DNA from: a virus
IMG/VR virus record: IMGVR_UViG_3300029258_003188
Span: 1 to 61,552 of that record
Strand: one strand, 5' to 3'
DNA: 61,552 nt
Shown here one piece after another: positions 1 through 8,530 of the stretch. The notes below the pieces were generated by a model. It worked only from the letters and a program-made list of their open reading frames with translations. It was not told where the DNA came from and did not search any database. The translations under genes were made by a program, and so were the position numbers. Every line of letters begins with the position of its first letter. Positions within the stretch are counted from its first letter, which is position 1.

Positions 1-40
1 GAATCATTGCTTGGTTGAAGATTCGCATAGACCTACTCCT

Positions 41-2380
41 TTATAGTTCACCCCAAGTTCTCCCAGTTGTTACTTTCACTGGTAGAGGGGTTAAGAATTT
101 ATAGTTAAAATACTTCTGAAACGACTTATCAACTGATTCGCATATTTCTTTTATTTTATTTGGAAATTCAGGCAATAGTTCTGTTTTGGCTTCGATTATA
201 ACTTGGTCATGCACAGTATTGATTAGATAAGCATCCACGTTGTTTTTAGACAACCACGTATGAATTTTGTTCAAAGCCATAAACAAAACAAACCCAGCCA
301 TGTTTTGTATAGGGAAATTAATAGCCTGTCTTAGTTGAGCCTCCGTGCCATCAGGGAGATGTCTGGTTGCTCCCAGAGGAGACTTGACTATTCCTCTAGC
401 TTTAGCATTACTAGTCACTGTCAATATATAAGCTTTTATACCAGGATAATTGGTAAACAAATTATCCTGCAGCTTCTGTATTTCCCTCATAGGTAATTCT
501 AGTGTGTTAGATAGTCCCCTGGCGCTGGACCCATAGATAGTTGCATAAAGAAACGTTTTAGTTTTAATTCGTAGATCGTCGCTGATAGTTTCTTTTGGAA
601 CTTTGAACAATAATGATCCAATTTCTGCGATGGGATCTTGTGCTGTTCTAAAGGCAGCTATAAGAGCTGCATCTTTAGCTACAGTTGCCAATACTCTGAG
701 TTCAACCTGGGAGTAATCTACAGATACTAGCACATAACCCGCCCGAGAAATAAAACCCTTTTTTATTACTTTATGCTCCCCCCTTTGGGGGATGTTCTGA
801 ATGTTAGGCTTAAAGCTGGATAGCCTATAAGTCTTAGCCACAGTCTGGGAGAAGTTTGGGTAAAGAATCCCGTTTTCTAGTTTATCTAGGATTCCATCGA
901 TGTATGTGTTTTTGTTTTTTGTGTACTCCCTAAGCTTTAATATCTCAACTACTAGAGGATCACCTCTTTTAATTTTAGACAGAACTTTTTTGTCTACGAC
1001 TGGTTTGTTGGTTTTCTTGCTTAATTTTTTAGGCTCCTTCTTCCCAGTAAATAATACTTTTCCTATATGATCATTCGAGTTTGGATTAAACTCTTTTCCA
1101 GTTTCCTTTTCAAATCTCTTAATCCTGTTAAATCGTCTTGATAAGCGTGACTTTATCTCTTCCAGAGCTGTGCTGTACTTATTTCCTAATGTCTCTAGAT
1201 ATTCTGTGTCTATGAGAGTCCCGCGTTGTTCCATTGCTAGAATACTAGGTAAGGTAGGCATGAATAAGTATTTGAATATCCTCAGCTTTTTTGATTCTTT
1301 CAGCATAGTTAGTTGCTTGGAAAAGACTCGTCTAGTTGCATCAACATCGCCCATTGCATATGGAGCTAAAATGTCTGGAGGGATAAGACTATAGTCATTT
1401 TCAATCTCAGGATGCTCAGCTTTATATGTCTTTAATTCCTTTTCATATCCTCCAAGCTCGGTAAAGTCAGCAGCTAAGCTATCTAGATCAACAGATGGTC
1501 TATTTTCATCTAGAAGATGTGCGGCTACCATAGTGTCAAACAATATAGGTTTTAAATTTATTCCATTCTCCCTTAGGAAGTGAATGTCAAATTTAATGTT
1601 TTGACCGATCTTAGGTATCGGACCTTCTAAGATTTCTTTTAAGTCATTAAGTTGTATTTTGTTGAGATCGAAGAAAAAAGCTTCTCCAGCTTTAGCACAA
1701 AAGGAAACGGAGATTATTTTATCTTTCCTGTGGTTACTCCCCGTTGTTTCTAAATCTACTACCAAATCTTTAGCTTGACCAAGATAATCTAAAACAGCCT
1801 TTAGATTTTTCTTGGTTACAATATGATACCTCAATTTTTCCTTTTTAGACTTCTGTACATAAGTAATAGCTTTCTCTACATCTATCCTAAAGAATCTTAG
1901 GTAATCTGCTCTTCCTCTTAGCCCAGCCGCAGGATGGTAAGTCACTAGCACAGGGATGTTATTCCATAAGTGATACTTTCCTCTGAGATTCTTCATAGCG
2001 CTTCTTCCAGTGAAGAATTTTGCTGCTGTAGCCCCTAAAGCAAGAATCAGTTTTGGCTCTACTTTCTTAATGTTAGAGAGAAGATAGTCAGAGCATACCT
2101 TCATTTCTTTAGCTACAGGTGGCCTATTCTTTCCTTCTGCATCAGTAGGCCGACAATGAACAACATTATCTATGAAGATCTTGTCTCTAGAATACCCAGT
2201 TTTTGCTAGGACTCTATCTAACTCTCGTCCTGATAGCCCAACAAACGGACGACCCTGGCTTTCTTCTTGAGTCCCTGGAGCTTCGCCACAGATCAGTAGA
2301 TCAGCTTTGTCTGGACCAGCTCCAGGAACTGCTGGGAAGTTGCGTTTGTCCCTTATAGGACAATCTTTTGTGCAGAACAT
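41..2380 (-). CDS. Family-4-like uracil-DNA glycosylase fused to family A DNA polymerase
   Basis: This 779-residue protein is likely the replicative polymerase. Residues 1 to about 165 form a family 4 UDG-like domain: GEAPG at 32-36, GRPFVG at 43-48, HPAAG from 149, and four cysteines (3, 7, 76, 96) spaced as for an Fe-S cluster. A DEDD 3'-5' exonuclease follows (VVDLETTG, NIKFDIHFL, GDVDATRRVF), then polymerase motifs A (DYSQVELR), B (KTFLYATIYG) and C (VHDQV). A UDG-like N-terminus on a PolA is, to my knowledge, known from SPO1-type phages. Whether the glycosylase is active here is unknown. It is the last visible gene of the minus-strand replication cluster. Confidence 0.93.
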   Translation of the reverse strand: MFCTKDCPIRDKRNFPAVPGAGPDKADLLICGEAPGTQEESQGRPFVGLSGRELDRVLAKTGYSRDKIFIDNVVHCRPTDAEGKNRPPVAKEMKVCSDYLLSNIKKVEPKLILALGATAAKFFTGRSAMKNLRGKYHLWNNIPVLVTYHPAAGLRGRADYLRFFRIDVEKAITYVQKSKKEKLRYHIVTKKNLKAVLDYLGQAKDLVVDLETTGSNHRKDKIISVSFCAKAGEAFFFDLNKIQLNDLKEILEGPIPKIGQNIKFDIHFLRENGINLKPILFDTMVAAHLLDENRPSVDLDSLAADFTELGGYEKELKTYKAEHPEIENDYSLIPPDILAPYAMGDVDATRRVFSKQLTMLKESKKLRIFKYLFMPTLPSILAMEQRGTLIDTEYLETLGNKYSTALEEIKSRLSRRFNRIKRFEKETGKEFNPNSNDHIGKVLFTGKKEPKKLSKKTNKPVVDKKVLSKIKRGDPLVVEILKLREYTKNKNTYIDGILDKLENGILYPNFSQTVAKTYRLSSFKPNIQNIPQRGEHKVIKKGFISRAGYVLVSVDYSQVELRVLATVAKDAALIAAFRTAQDPIAEIGSLLFKVPKETISDDLRIKTKTFLYATIYGSSARGLSNTLELPMREIQKLQDNLFTNYPGIKAYILTVTSNAKARGIVKSPLGATRHLPDGTEAQLRQAINFPIQNMAGFVLFMALNKIHTWLSKNNVDAYLINTVHDQVIIEAKTELLPEFPNKIKEICESVDKSFQKYFNYKFLTPLPVKVTTGRTWGEL

Positions 2381-2388
2381 ATTTTAGT

Positions 2389-2643
2389 TTAGCAATTAGT
2401 AATGACTAGAGATAAAATAATAGCCAGTGTCACGGCTGAGCTGTGAAAAGCCACTATATATTTAATCAATTGTTTCTTAACATGTTTATATTTTTTAGTT
2501 GCACTAACTTCTTTATCAAGTGCTTTTTGTAGCTCTTTACTTTTAGCAGCTAGCTTCTGTTCAAGTTTTACTTTAACGAAGTTAGTTTGATATAGAATAG
2601 TTAGCAACTTCTTTTGATCGGATGGTTCTAACTCTTTGTCCAT
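2389..2643 (-). CDS. Small coiled-coil protein with C-terminal membrane helix
   Basis: 84 residues. The first 60 are charged and Lys/Glu-rich with coiled-coil periodicity; the last 20 or so are hydrophobic (HSSAVTLAIILSLVITN), consistent with a C-terminal membrane anchor. It lies 8 bases upstream of the polymerase gene and 16 bases downstream of the exonuclease gene, so it is probably co-transcribed. No family recognised. A tail-anchored protein that places replication proteins at the membrane is only a guess. Confidence 0.6.
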   Translation of the reverse strand: MDKELEPSDQKKLLTILYQTNFVKVKLEQKLAAKSKELQKALDKEVSATKKYKHVKKQLIKYIVAFHSSAVTLAIILSLVITNC

Positions 2644-2659
2644 CTAGATGAAGCTCCTG

Positions 2660-3328
2660 TTATATAGACGTATTAGTTTCTTTGGCAAATTTATTTACCT
2701 TATTCCACAGTCTTTCAGTCTCTCTCACATCTTTGCGGCAATGGTCAATGATGTATTTCATCGCGTCTTCATGTCCTTGCAAAGCTCTAAGCCAAATCAT
2801 CGGATCAAAGTGTGTTTTCTGAGTCTTGCCTAACAATACTCTACAAGCATTCTCTAAGCGATTGCTGTGTAGTTTAAACCTGTTCCTAATAATGTAATAA
2901 AGGTCACTGTGGTAAATTTGACCAATAGGAGGAAAGTCTATTCCCCAAACTAGTGCTCTGGTTCTAAGAAATTTTAAGTCGAATCTAGTTCCGTAGTAGC
3001 TTACAACCCGATCACACGAGGTGACAGCTTTAACAGCAGCCTCAACGTTTTTCTTGTCGATGCAATTAGGGTCATGAAGCTCCTTAGGGGTAGCTACCCT
3101 TTCAATTATCTTGTTTTGGCCTTTAATCTTCAGACACCAAGCTAAAATTACTCCGATATCTGCGTTAAGATCACTGCACTCGATATCAAAGAAACCAACG
3201 ACTGGCTGTGGTTGCTCTTTCAGATAACATGAATAATGCGACAAGTAGGGCATCCTATGTTTACAGTAATGAGTGCTCAACCAGTCGATTTCCTTCTTCT
3301 TTAGCTTAGTAATTGGTGGTGTTGGCAT
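2660..3328 (-). CDS. DEDD-family 3'-5' exonuclease (RNase H-like fold)
   Basis: 222 residues. Exo I is seen as GFFDIECSDL (catalytic Asp and Glu), Exo II as VVSYYGTRFDLKFL, and Exo III as HCRKDVRETERLW. This order and spacing matches the predicted PolB-like/YprB ribonuclease H-like exonucleases. It is a stand-alone exonuclease beside a polymerase that already has its own exonuclease domain, so a role in primer removal, end processing or host nucleic acid degradation is likely. The N-terminal stretch with two cysteines and several histidines (HYCKHRMPYLSHYSC) may bind metal. Confidence 0.8.
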   Translation of the reverse strand: MPTPPITKLKKKEIDWLSTHYCKHRMPYLSHYSCYLKEQPQPVVGFFDIECSDLNADIGVILAWCLKIKGQNKIIERVATPKELHDPNCIDKKNVEAAVKAVTSCDRVVSYYGTRFDLKFLRTRALVWGIDFPPIGQIYHSDLYYIIRNRFKLHSNRLENACRVLLGKTQKTHFDPMIWLRALQGHEDAMKYIIDHCRKDVRETERLWNKVNKFAKETNTSI

Positions 3329-3464
3329 AATACCTCTCTCTTCTTTACTTATAATTTAACCTTGTATTTTAGTACCTTAGAATCAAACTCAAAGACCAAG
3401 GATTTTTTTAGCTTTATAAATGCTTGATTATACTTTAAAATAAAATTTGTCTTGTTAGTTGCTA

Positions 3465-3499
3465 TTGATTGTCCTCTAGCTTTTGGATAATAATTATCC
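3465..3499 (+). promoter_or_regulatory. Host-type sigma-70 promoter with palindromic operator, thioredoxin gene
   Basis: TTGATT at 3465-3470, a 17-base spacer and TAATAA at 3488-3493 fit a host promoter. The -10 box lies inside a perfect 15-base palindrome, GGATAATAATTATCC (3485-3499), which could be a repressor site. The thioredoxin ribosome site follows at 3518-3524. Confidence 0.5.
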
Positions 3500-3532
3500 A
3501 TTCGTTATTTTTGTTCGAAAGGAGATTTATTG

Positions 3533-3877
3533 ATGACAAAGCTTCCTGAGTGGAACGGTAAAGTTAAACACGTTAATGAGAAAAACTTCTCTGAGGAAGT
3601 GTTGAAAGAAAGGCGGCCAGTCTTGGTAGATTTCTGGTCGCCTTCCTGTGTACCGTGTAGAGTTATGATACCATCTGTAGAAAGCATCGTTGATAAGTAT
3701 AATGGTAAAGTTAAAGTTGTGTCAATAAATGTAGAGGACAGCCCTAGGTTAGCTTCGCGTCTTGGTATACAATCCCTGCCTAACATTCTGTTATTTTCTA
3801 ACGGAGAAGTACAGGGGCAGTTAATTGGCAGAGTATCCACTACTAAATTAGAGGGTGCTTTGTCACCATTACTATAA
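3533..3877 (+). CDS. Thioredoxin-like protein (CVPC active site)
   Basis: 114 residues from ATG at 3533; a TTG sits directly before it, and the AAAGGAG site at 3518 favours the ATG. The thioredoxin fold is shown by VLVDFWSPSCVPCR, then VKVVSINVEDSP, and the cis-proline loop in IQSLPNILLF. The active site is CVPC rather than the usual CGPC, which alters redox potential in known thioredoxins. It could reduce a phage or host ribonucleotide reductase or act as a polymerase processivity factor as in T7; nothing here decides. It is the only plus-strand gene in this replication cluster and overlaps the stop region of the nuclease gene opposite. Confidence 0.9.
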   Translation: MTKLPEWNGKVKHVNEKNFSEEVLKERRPVLVDFWSPSCVPCRVMIPSVESIVDKYNGKVKVVSINVEDSPRLASRLGIQSLPNILLFSNGEVQGQLIGRVSTTKLEGALSPLL

Positions 3878-4714
3878 ATTGCGATAATTACCGAAGTCAG
3901 TAATTATTTTTTGTTTATCTTCGTTACTGAGTTTAATACCAGATAAGCTATTATGAAGATCTATCTTCATGCATTCAGTGATGATTTCAGGATTACAGTA
4001 AGTACAGCTCCATTCTCTTGTAGTTACACTCGTATAGATATCTTCTTCGGCTTGTTTATAGTATGACATCTTAGTTTTCAATAGTTCTATCCTGTCATCA
4101 CTAGGCCATATTTCACAATTAACTTTTCTAGCATCAGTCATATCAAAGTAGACTACCTGTCCATTTTCAACTGGCAGTTTGTTTCGCTCTAGTAGAACAG
4201 AATAAATGTTTATCTGTTCTTGGTGGTGTTTATAAGGGTATTTCCAGTTAGGTATCTTTTTTACTGATTTGTAATCTCTGATTAACTTTTTTGATCTTAT
4301 ATATTCGTCGACTGTCCCAGTAAGGACATTACCGTCTATTTTGATTTGCAAAGTTAGCTCAGAATCAGTTTGAGGAGAATCTTTAAGTGCATCTTCAATG
4401 TCTTTAGACTTCTTAGCACTCTTTGTAGCTCTCTCTAGCATAAGGTGGATCATCTTCCCCCTAAGCAAATGCCATAGATTAACTGGATCAACAGTATAAT
4501 CTACCCTCTTTTTTAGAAGGGCTTGCCTAGGACAAGACAATAAATCACTAACATGGATACCCTCTCTATTTTCCTGTGAGAACATAGCTAAAAGAACAGC
4601 TTGAGTAAACTGACAAGGAGGGTCGCCTGTCATCGCACATTTTAGACAGCTAGAAATAGTTTGGATATGTTCCTTACCCTTTTTAACCGGGCATCTTACT
4701 CCTACTACAGGCAT
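3872..4714 (-). CDS. PD-(D/E)XK nuclease, Cas4/RecB-like with Fe-S cysteines
   Basis: About 280 residues from the ATG at 4714, which has AAGAAAGGG upstream; an in-frame ATG 21 codons earlier lacks a site. The RecB-type nuclease core is GTVDEYIRSKKLIRDYKSVKK (Asp of motif II, Asp and Lys of motif III) followed by HHQEQINIYSVLL (the QxxxY motif). Cysteines in LLSCPRQALL and in WSCTYCNPEIITECMK fit the N- and C-terminal cluster ligands of Cas4/AddB-like nucleases. An extra cysteine pair in the N-terminus (residues 29-70) may bind another metal. Phage homologues act in recombination or end resection; it neighbours polymerase and exonuclease genes. Confidence 0.82.
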   Translation of the reverse strand: MPVVGVRCPVKKGKEHIQTISSCLKCAMTGDPPCQFTQAVLLAMFSQENREGIHVSDLLSCPRQALLKKRVDYTVDPVNLWHLLRGKMIHLMLERATKSAKKSKDIEDALKDSPQTDSELTLQIKIDGNVLTGTVDEYIRSKKLIRDYKSVKKIPNWKYPYKHHQEQINIYSVLLERNKLPVENGQVVYFDMTDARKVNCEIWPSDDRIELLKTKMSYYKQAEEDIYTSVTTREWSCTYCNPEIITECMKIDLHNSLSGIKLSNEDKQKIITDFGNYRNL

Positions 4715-4746
4715 TTTATACCCTTTCTTTTTATTTAAACTTATGT

Positions 4747-4754
4747 GGTATAAG
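4747..4754 (+). promoter_or_regulatory. GGTATAAG phage promoter candidate
   Basis: TGGTATAAG, 37 bases before the GTG of the 57-residue gene on plus. It lies just upstream of the divergent nuclease gene. Confidence 0.6.
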
Positions 4755-4791
4755 ATCAACGTCAAGTCTTTTAACATAGAAAGGAGTCAAC

Positions 4792-4965
4792 GTGGATCTA
4801 AAGAAGCTTGATCGAGTAGTGTCAGCGTCTACTACTATTTTGCATGAATTGGCGAACTTTGCTGACAAGATTTCACCAGCCATTCATGAACTCGTCAAAG
4901 AAACTGAGAATGAGCAAGAAACAGACGAAACTGAGCCAGAGGATCCTGCCCCTGAGATTTCTTAG
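4792..4965 (+). CDS. Small acidic hypothetical protein (GTG start)
   Basis: 57 residues beginning MDLKKLDRVVSASTTILHEL and ending in an acidic tail (ETEPEDPAPEIS). The GTG start has AAAGGAG at 4780-4785 and a GGTATAAG promoter candidate 37 bases upstream, so it is very probably expressed. An amphipathic helix of about 35 residues is predicted from the pattern of Leu/Val. Acidic tails of this kind occur in DNA-mimic and inhibitor proteins, but there is no direct evidence for that here. Confidence 0.65.
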   Translation: MDLKKLDRVVSASTTILHELANFADKISPAIHELVKETENEQETDETEPEDPAPEIS

Positions 4966-5000
4966 TTCTTCGTAAGTATTCATTAAAAAAAGTATTTAAA

Positions 5001-5029
5001 TTGATAGTTGAACCCTACCCTATTACAAT
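5001..5029 (+). promoter_or_regulatory. Host-type sigma-70 promoter
   Basis: TTGATA (5001-5006), 17-base spacer, TACAAT (5024-5029). It precedes the small helix-turn-helix-like gene. The leader also holds a hairpin, TCATTTA/TAAATGA, just before the start codon. Confidence 0.45.
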
Positions 5030-5099
5030 TATCTAAACTCGTTATGATACTTTTTTTTGACTTGAAATTACTTCTTCCCTCATTTATCATTGTAAATGA

Positions 5100-5351
5100 A
5101 TGGGGTGTAGCATGTCAAGTCATGAAAAAAAATCTAGAGTTTCATCCGAAAAACGGTGGACCCTAGATAAATTAGCTTATTTTTTTATTCTAAGCGATGA
5201 AGAATTTTCGGAGAAATTTGGTGTGTCTGTAATCGCCGCCGAACGAGCTCGTCGGCGGGCTGGTATTAATAAAGTGAGGGGGGTCCTCCCCAACGAAGAG
5301 GAGAACCCCCCGAGATTGTGCAGTGAGGACATGCTATACTATTACGATTAG
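5100..5351 (+). CDS. Small HTH-like protein
   Basis: 83 residues. The section RWTLDKLAYFFILSDEEFSE followed by KFGVSVIAAERARRRAGI looks like a helix-turn-helix of the kind in phage transcription regulators and small terminase subunits. The start is uncertain: ATG 5100 has no ribosome site, while ATG 5112 has a weak GGGGTG four bases upstream. Its stop overlaps the stop of the ubiquitin-like gene on the other strand by three bases, so the two are convergent. Confidence 0.55.
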   Translation: MGCSMSSHEKKSRVSSEKRWTLDKLAYFFILSDEEFSEKFGVSVIAAERARRRAGINKVRGVLPNEEENPPRLCSEDMLYYYD

Positions 5352-5545
5352 CCTTTCTCTGCAGCAGGAGGCACAGCATGCCCGCAAGTATCGGAATCCC
5401 AGCGGACATAACCTCCACGATATTCGGGGAACAGACTGGAAATGCGCAACATCACCTGAGACTCAGTCTCACCAGCATTCATCTCGACAGGAATTTCAAC
5501 GTTCTCTGCTCCACGAGCGGTTAAAACATAAACGGTTCTGACCAT
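5348..5545 (-). CDS. Beta-grasp ubiquitin-like protein, PRTRC protein C-like
   Basis: 65 residues, strong AAAGGAGG before the ATG. The order is a beta hairpin (VRTVYVLTARGAENVEIPV), a helix (ESQVMLRISSLFPEY) and a strand (GGYVRWDS), which is the beta-grasp pattern, and it ends in EKG. PRTRC protein C, from memory, has the same SPEEV-xxx-YPEL-like helix and ends in GTKG. Position at the end of an operon with E1-, E2- and JAB-like genes supports a protein modifier whose C-terminal Gly is activated by the ThiF protein. The similarity is weak by eye, so structure prediction should decide. Confidence 0.6.
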   Translation of the reverse strand: MVRTVYVLTARGAENVEIPVEMNAGETESQVMLRISSLFPEYRGGYVRWDSDTCGHAVPPAAEKG

Positions 5546-5567
5546 CTACATATCCTCCTTTGGATTT

Positions 5568-5672
5568 TTACTTGTCCTCTTTCTCTGTCTTTGTGTTTTC
5601 TAGTGCACTTATTACTTGAATTGTTGCGTGAATTAGCGCCCCCACCACACTTAGTAATCTCAATACAGACAC
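5568..5672 (-). CDS. 34-residue peptide between E1-like and ubiquitin-like genes
   Basis: GTG start at 5672 with AAGGAGAT eight bases upstream, encoding MSVLRLLSVVGALIHATIQV and a charged tail. The first 25 residues are hydrophobic with some amphipathic character. It fills the gap between the E1-like and ubiquitin-like genes. No family recognised; translation is likely given the ribosome site. Confidence 0.5.
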   Translation of the reverse strand: MSVLRLLSVVGALIHATIQVISALENTKTEKEDK

Positions 5673-5699
5673 AATATCTCCTTGCTTTTATAGCTGGTA

Positions 5700-6944
5700 C
5701 TACTTAGTTCGTGTTGCCAGTTTTGATTCTGTAAGTTTTGACGTAAAACATACGTTTCCAGGTAGCCATGTCACTTCTGCTTTGTCGATTATCCTAGTTA
5801 ACGTCTGTAGATAAAGGACATAACTTGACAAGGCTGCCTTTATGGTTTCATTCAAAGTGCCAGTCAGTTTATCATCTTCCTCGCCGTTGTCGTACCCTTC
5901 TATAGGTCTATTTGTCAAGCTCCCACAGGTGAATGGTTCTACATTCCTAAAAGTGCTGAATATTCTAGCTTTATTTGGGCCTGATCTTATTACATATTGA
6001 TTAAGATGGGTATGACCCACTACTTGGTGGAGATTAAACTTAATACATTGGTCATTGAAAAGTGAAATATATGGTTTTACAACACAACCACTATGCTCTG
6101 TGAATGATGAAACTAGCTCTATAAGATTATAGATATTAGGATATAAGTTTCGCTTATTTCTTTGGCTAATCTTAGGGAGTAAGTACAACAACGAAAATTT
6201 GAACGGAGATAACTCTGACAGAAGCCACTTGAATATCCAGCTGCCGCTCTCGTCAATATTTACTGAGGCATTAAATGCAACGTTAGCACTAGGCATAACA
6301 TGCTGTATCTCCGGCTCATGAGTTTGAAAACCGGTATTACTTATACCATCTTTTTGATTGTATACTAGAAATGGTTTCTCTATTTCTTCACCTTCTAGTT
6401 TAGCGTTCATCAAGATGAAAGCCATAGCCCCAGCAATTATGTTTTGACTTGGAGAGCTAAATTGAATGCAGGTTAGACCACTATCTTTATCTCCACGCAT
6501 GAATATGTCTTCGCTTGGTCGCTGAGTTTTAGTATTTATAGAGGCATAGGCTCTGCCTATCTCAACACCGCAGTCCACCCACCAATGCCACTTACTTTCC
6601 GCGATCTCTTGTCTGGACTCTTTGTTGTCGACAGCTGATATAACGATGTCTGACTCACGAGGCTTATACCTTGAGATCTCATATTTGAACGGAATTTTGG
6701 GGGATGTGGCCTTATTATAGTAGTCACTTATAACTTTTGCTTTATGTTCTCTCAGCTTTAGGAAGGGTAGGTTTTGGTTAATTGTGTTTTTCTTTTCGAT
6801 GATGTCATCATCCCAGATTGTTATTTGTAAAGGCTTCTTTTCAGCAGCCCTTGCTAACATTGGCATTATCCAACTTCCGTTACCCCCAGCACCTACGAGA
6901 TCGACTGATATAATACTATTAGCTTCCGGTTTCTTGGAACTCAT
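5700..6944 (-). CDS. ThiF/E1-like adenylyltransferase, PRTRC ThiF-like
   Basis: 414 residues. The nucleotide-binding Rossmann loop is ISVDLVGAGGNGSWIMPMLA near residue 12; ITIWDDDIIEKKNTINQNL carries the acidic and Asn/Gln residues typical of E1 proteins; DIVISAVDNKESR holds the catalytic Asp. GLTCIQFSSPSQNIIAGAMA has a cysteine at the place where E1-like enzymes carry a thioester or metal-ligand cysteine, though the role is inferred. The protein would adenylate the C-terminus of a ubiquitin-like partner. It overlaps the JAB gene by 26 bases, so the two are translationally coupled. The C-terminal half is not recognised. Confidence 0.85.
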   Translation of the reverse strand: MSSKKPEANSIISVDLVGAGGNGSWIMPMLARAAEKKPLQITIWDDDIIEKKNTINQNLPFLKLREHKAKVISDYYNKATSPKIPFKYEISRYKPRESDIVISAVDNKESRQEIAESKWHWWVDCGVEIGRAYASINTKTQRPSEDIFMRGDKDSGLTCIQFSSPSQNIIAGAMAFILMNAKLEGEEIEKPFLVYNQKDGISNTGFQTHEPEIQHVMPSANVAFNASVNIDESGSWIFKWLLSELSPFKFSLLYLLPKISQRNKRNLYPNIYNLIELVSSFTEHSGCVVKPYISLFNDQCIKFNLHQVVGHTHLNQYVIRSGPNKARIFSTFRNVEPFTCGSLTNRPIEGYDNGEEDDKLTGTLNETIKAALSSYVLYLQTLTRIIDKAEVTWLPGNVCFTSKLTESKLATRTK

Positions 6945-7932
6945 CTTTCCTCCACTTTTCTAGTATATGTTCGATGTCGGTAACTTTAGAATCCGGATCT
7001 GTTGATGTCATGATTTCATTCACTAGCTCTTCAGCTAGCAATATCATGCTTGATTCTAAGCTATCTCCGACATAACCACCAAGCTCATTACTCAAATCAG
7101 CTAAAGTTTTTTGAGCTGTGTCATCGAACACGTCATCGTCTTTTATTTTTTTTTTTTTAGGAAGCCCGCACTTGTCTTTAGACTTAGATTTAAGGCTAGG
7201 GAACCCTCCCCCAAAGTAACTACCGAAGCTGTCTAAGTCCTCGCTCTTAAACCAATCATATGCGCCTGACCACGATCCAGTTTTAGAGGCTACTTCTACT
7301 TTATTCATCCATTCGCTTGGAAAGCTCCTCTCAAACACATCATATAAAGGAATCTTTACCGTTTCTCCTCTGTTAGCTGCCCGCAGAAAGATGTTGCTTT
7401 CTAGATTGCCAATTATCCCAAAAAGTCCGAAACTTCCACTTTCGTCGGTGTCATCTATTCCACTTGGGCTAGGGTCACTAGACCAAGGATGGGAATGGAA
7501 TTCAACAACAGGAATATCCTCTGGATAATCTACTACATACTCCCTGTCCCAAGAAGCTCTCGTCCCAGCTACGTCCAGATTTGGAACGTGTACCCAATAC
7601 TTCTCGTCTTTGATGTTGTACATGATTACCGCTCCAGCTTCTGTACCATGTTCAATATAAACTTCATGGAAGAATGACATTATTTGGATGAGGAGTTCAA
7701 TCGGTATCTTTTTGGTGGTTGTCACCCCACTTTTTAGCTCTTCTCCAGCTTCAGGGATATCTTTGGTAGGAAGTGTAATAATCATCGGGCCTTTCGGTCT
7801 AACCTCAACAAACCCGCCTTTAGTGATTACCAAATTCCTAATTGCGTTTGGGTCTATATCGTCTAACCGCTTACAAATGTTAACGATTTTTTGCGTCGGT
7901 ACATTCTTATCTTTGTTTTTGTCTTCGCCCAT
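6919..7932 (-). CDS. JAB/Mov34 metallopeptidase, PRTRC protein A-like
   Basis: 337 residues. The JAMM zinc motif is VVEFHSHPWSSDPSPSGIDD, with the upstream glutamate in HGTEAGAVIMY. Spacing between the second His and the Ser is one residue longer than in RadC-type motifs. FGLFGIIGNLESNIFLRAA follows, as in PRTRC protein A. Such enzymes remove or mature ubiquitin-like modifiers. An additional C-terminal region of about 130 residues is Gly/Ser/Asp-rich and of unknown role. AAAAGGAG precedes the start; the end overlaps the E1-like gene. Confidence 0.85.
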   Translation of the reverse strand: MGEDKNKDKNVPTQKIVNICKRLDDIDPNAIRNLVITKGGFVEVRPKGPMIITLPTKDIPEAGEELKSGVTTTKKIPIELLIQIMSFFHEVYIEHGTEAGAVIMYNIKDEKYWVHVPNLDVAGTRASWDREYVVDYPEDIPVVEFHSHPWSSDPSPSGIDDTDESGSFGLFGIIGNLESNIFLRAANRGETVKIPLYDVFERSFPSEWMNKVEVASKTGSWSGAYDWFKSEDLDSFGSYFGGGFPSLKSKSKDKCGLPKKKKIKDDDVFDDTAQKTLADLSNELGGYVGDSLESSMILLAEELVNEIMTSTDPDSKVTDIEHILEKWRKDEFQETGS

Positions 7933-7948
7933 TTATTTTTTTCTCCTT

Positions 7949-8530
7949 TTATCTTTCATTATACGCTTCGACTAAAGCTCTAATTGTAGTTCTAGACGCA
8001 TCGTGATTTTCTAGCTTCCTTAAATCAGTATCAGGAAAATAACCCGTAAAAGGTCTGCGTTTGAACTCCTCAAATATTTCATTTGGTTTATTTGGGAGAG
8101 GATCATCCCCAAAACAGATGGTAAATGCGCCAACCCAATTCGGTCCTGCTAGTGCAAACAAAGTTGTGTCTAGAGATAATGAGCTAATTTCTTCCTTAGC
8201 TATACCTCCCATTCGCACAAAGTTATCAGCTCCGTTAGACACCCAGACTGTGTCTGGGAGGGTTAAGGGGACGCGTATACTTTCACAAAGTACGTCGACA
8301 GTTTGCTCAGGAATCAAAGAGATATAACCTACGTTGTTTCTACCAGGAAAAATTCCAACGACGATAGGATCCAAGATCTCAGCTTCTCCCTTAACTTTTT
8401 CAGGGAACAGTTCAAGGAGGTTTTTGTTTTCTACAGGCCAAAATTTGACCTTTCCATCGACTGCTTTATAGATAATGGAATGATTCTCTCCGAATCTAAC
8501 TAAAGTTTCTGGTCCAATCGTTATATTCAT
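7949..8530 (-). CDS. E2-like protein, PRTRC protein B-like
   Basis: 193 residues. Recognition rests on pattern, not a firm motif: LPDTVWVSNGADNFVRMGG, then TLFALAGPNWVGAFTICFGD, then EIFEEFKRRPFTGYF, which parallel the WW-P, AL-RP, VC-G and W-FF-S-FTH series I recall for PRTRC protein B (prokaryotic E2 family D). C in TICFG would be the candidate thioester cysteine. It sits between the JAB gene and an unknown gene in the same operon and overlaps the latter by 4 bases (ATGA type). Confidence 0.55.
   Translation of the reverse strand: MNITIGPETLVRFGENHSIIYKAVDGKVKFWPVENKNLLELFPEKVKGEAEILDPIVVGIFPGRNNVGYISLIPEQTVDVLCESIRVPLTLPDTVWVSNGADNFVRMGGIAKEEISSLSLDTTLFALAGPNWVGAFTICFGDDPLPNKPNEIFEEFKRRPFTGYFPDTDLRKLENHDASRTTIRALVEAYNER

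Noticed and set aside
421-460. TGGTATAAAAG on minus inside the polymerase gene as another phage promoter
   Set aside because: Differs from the octamer, is inside coding sequence and no gene start follows closely.
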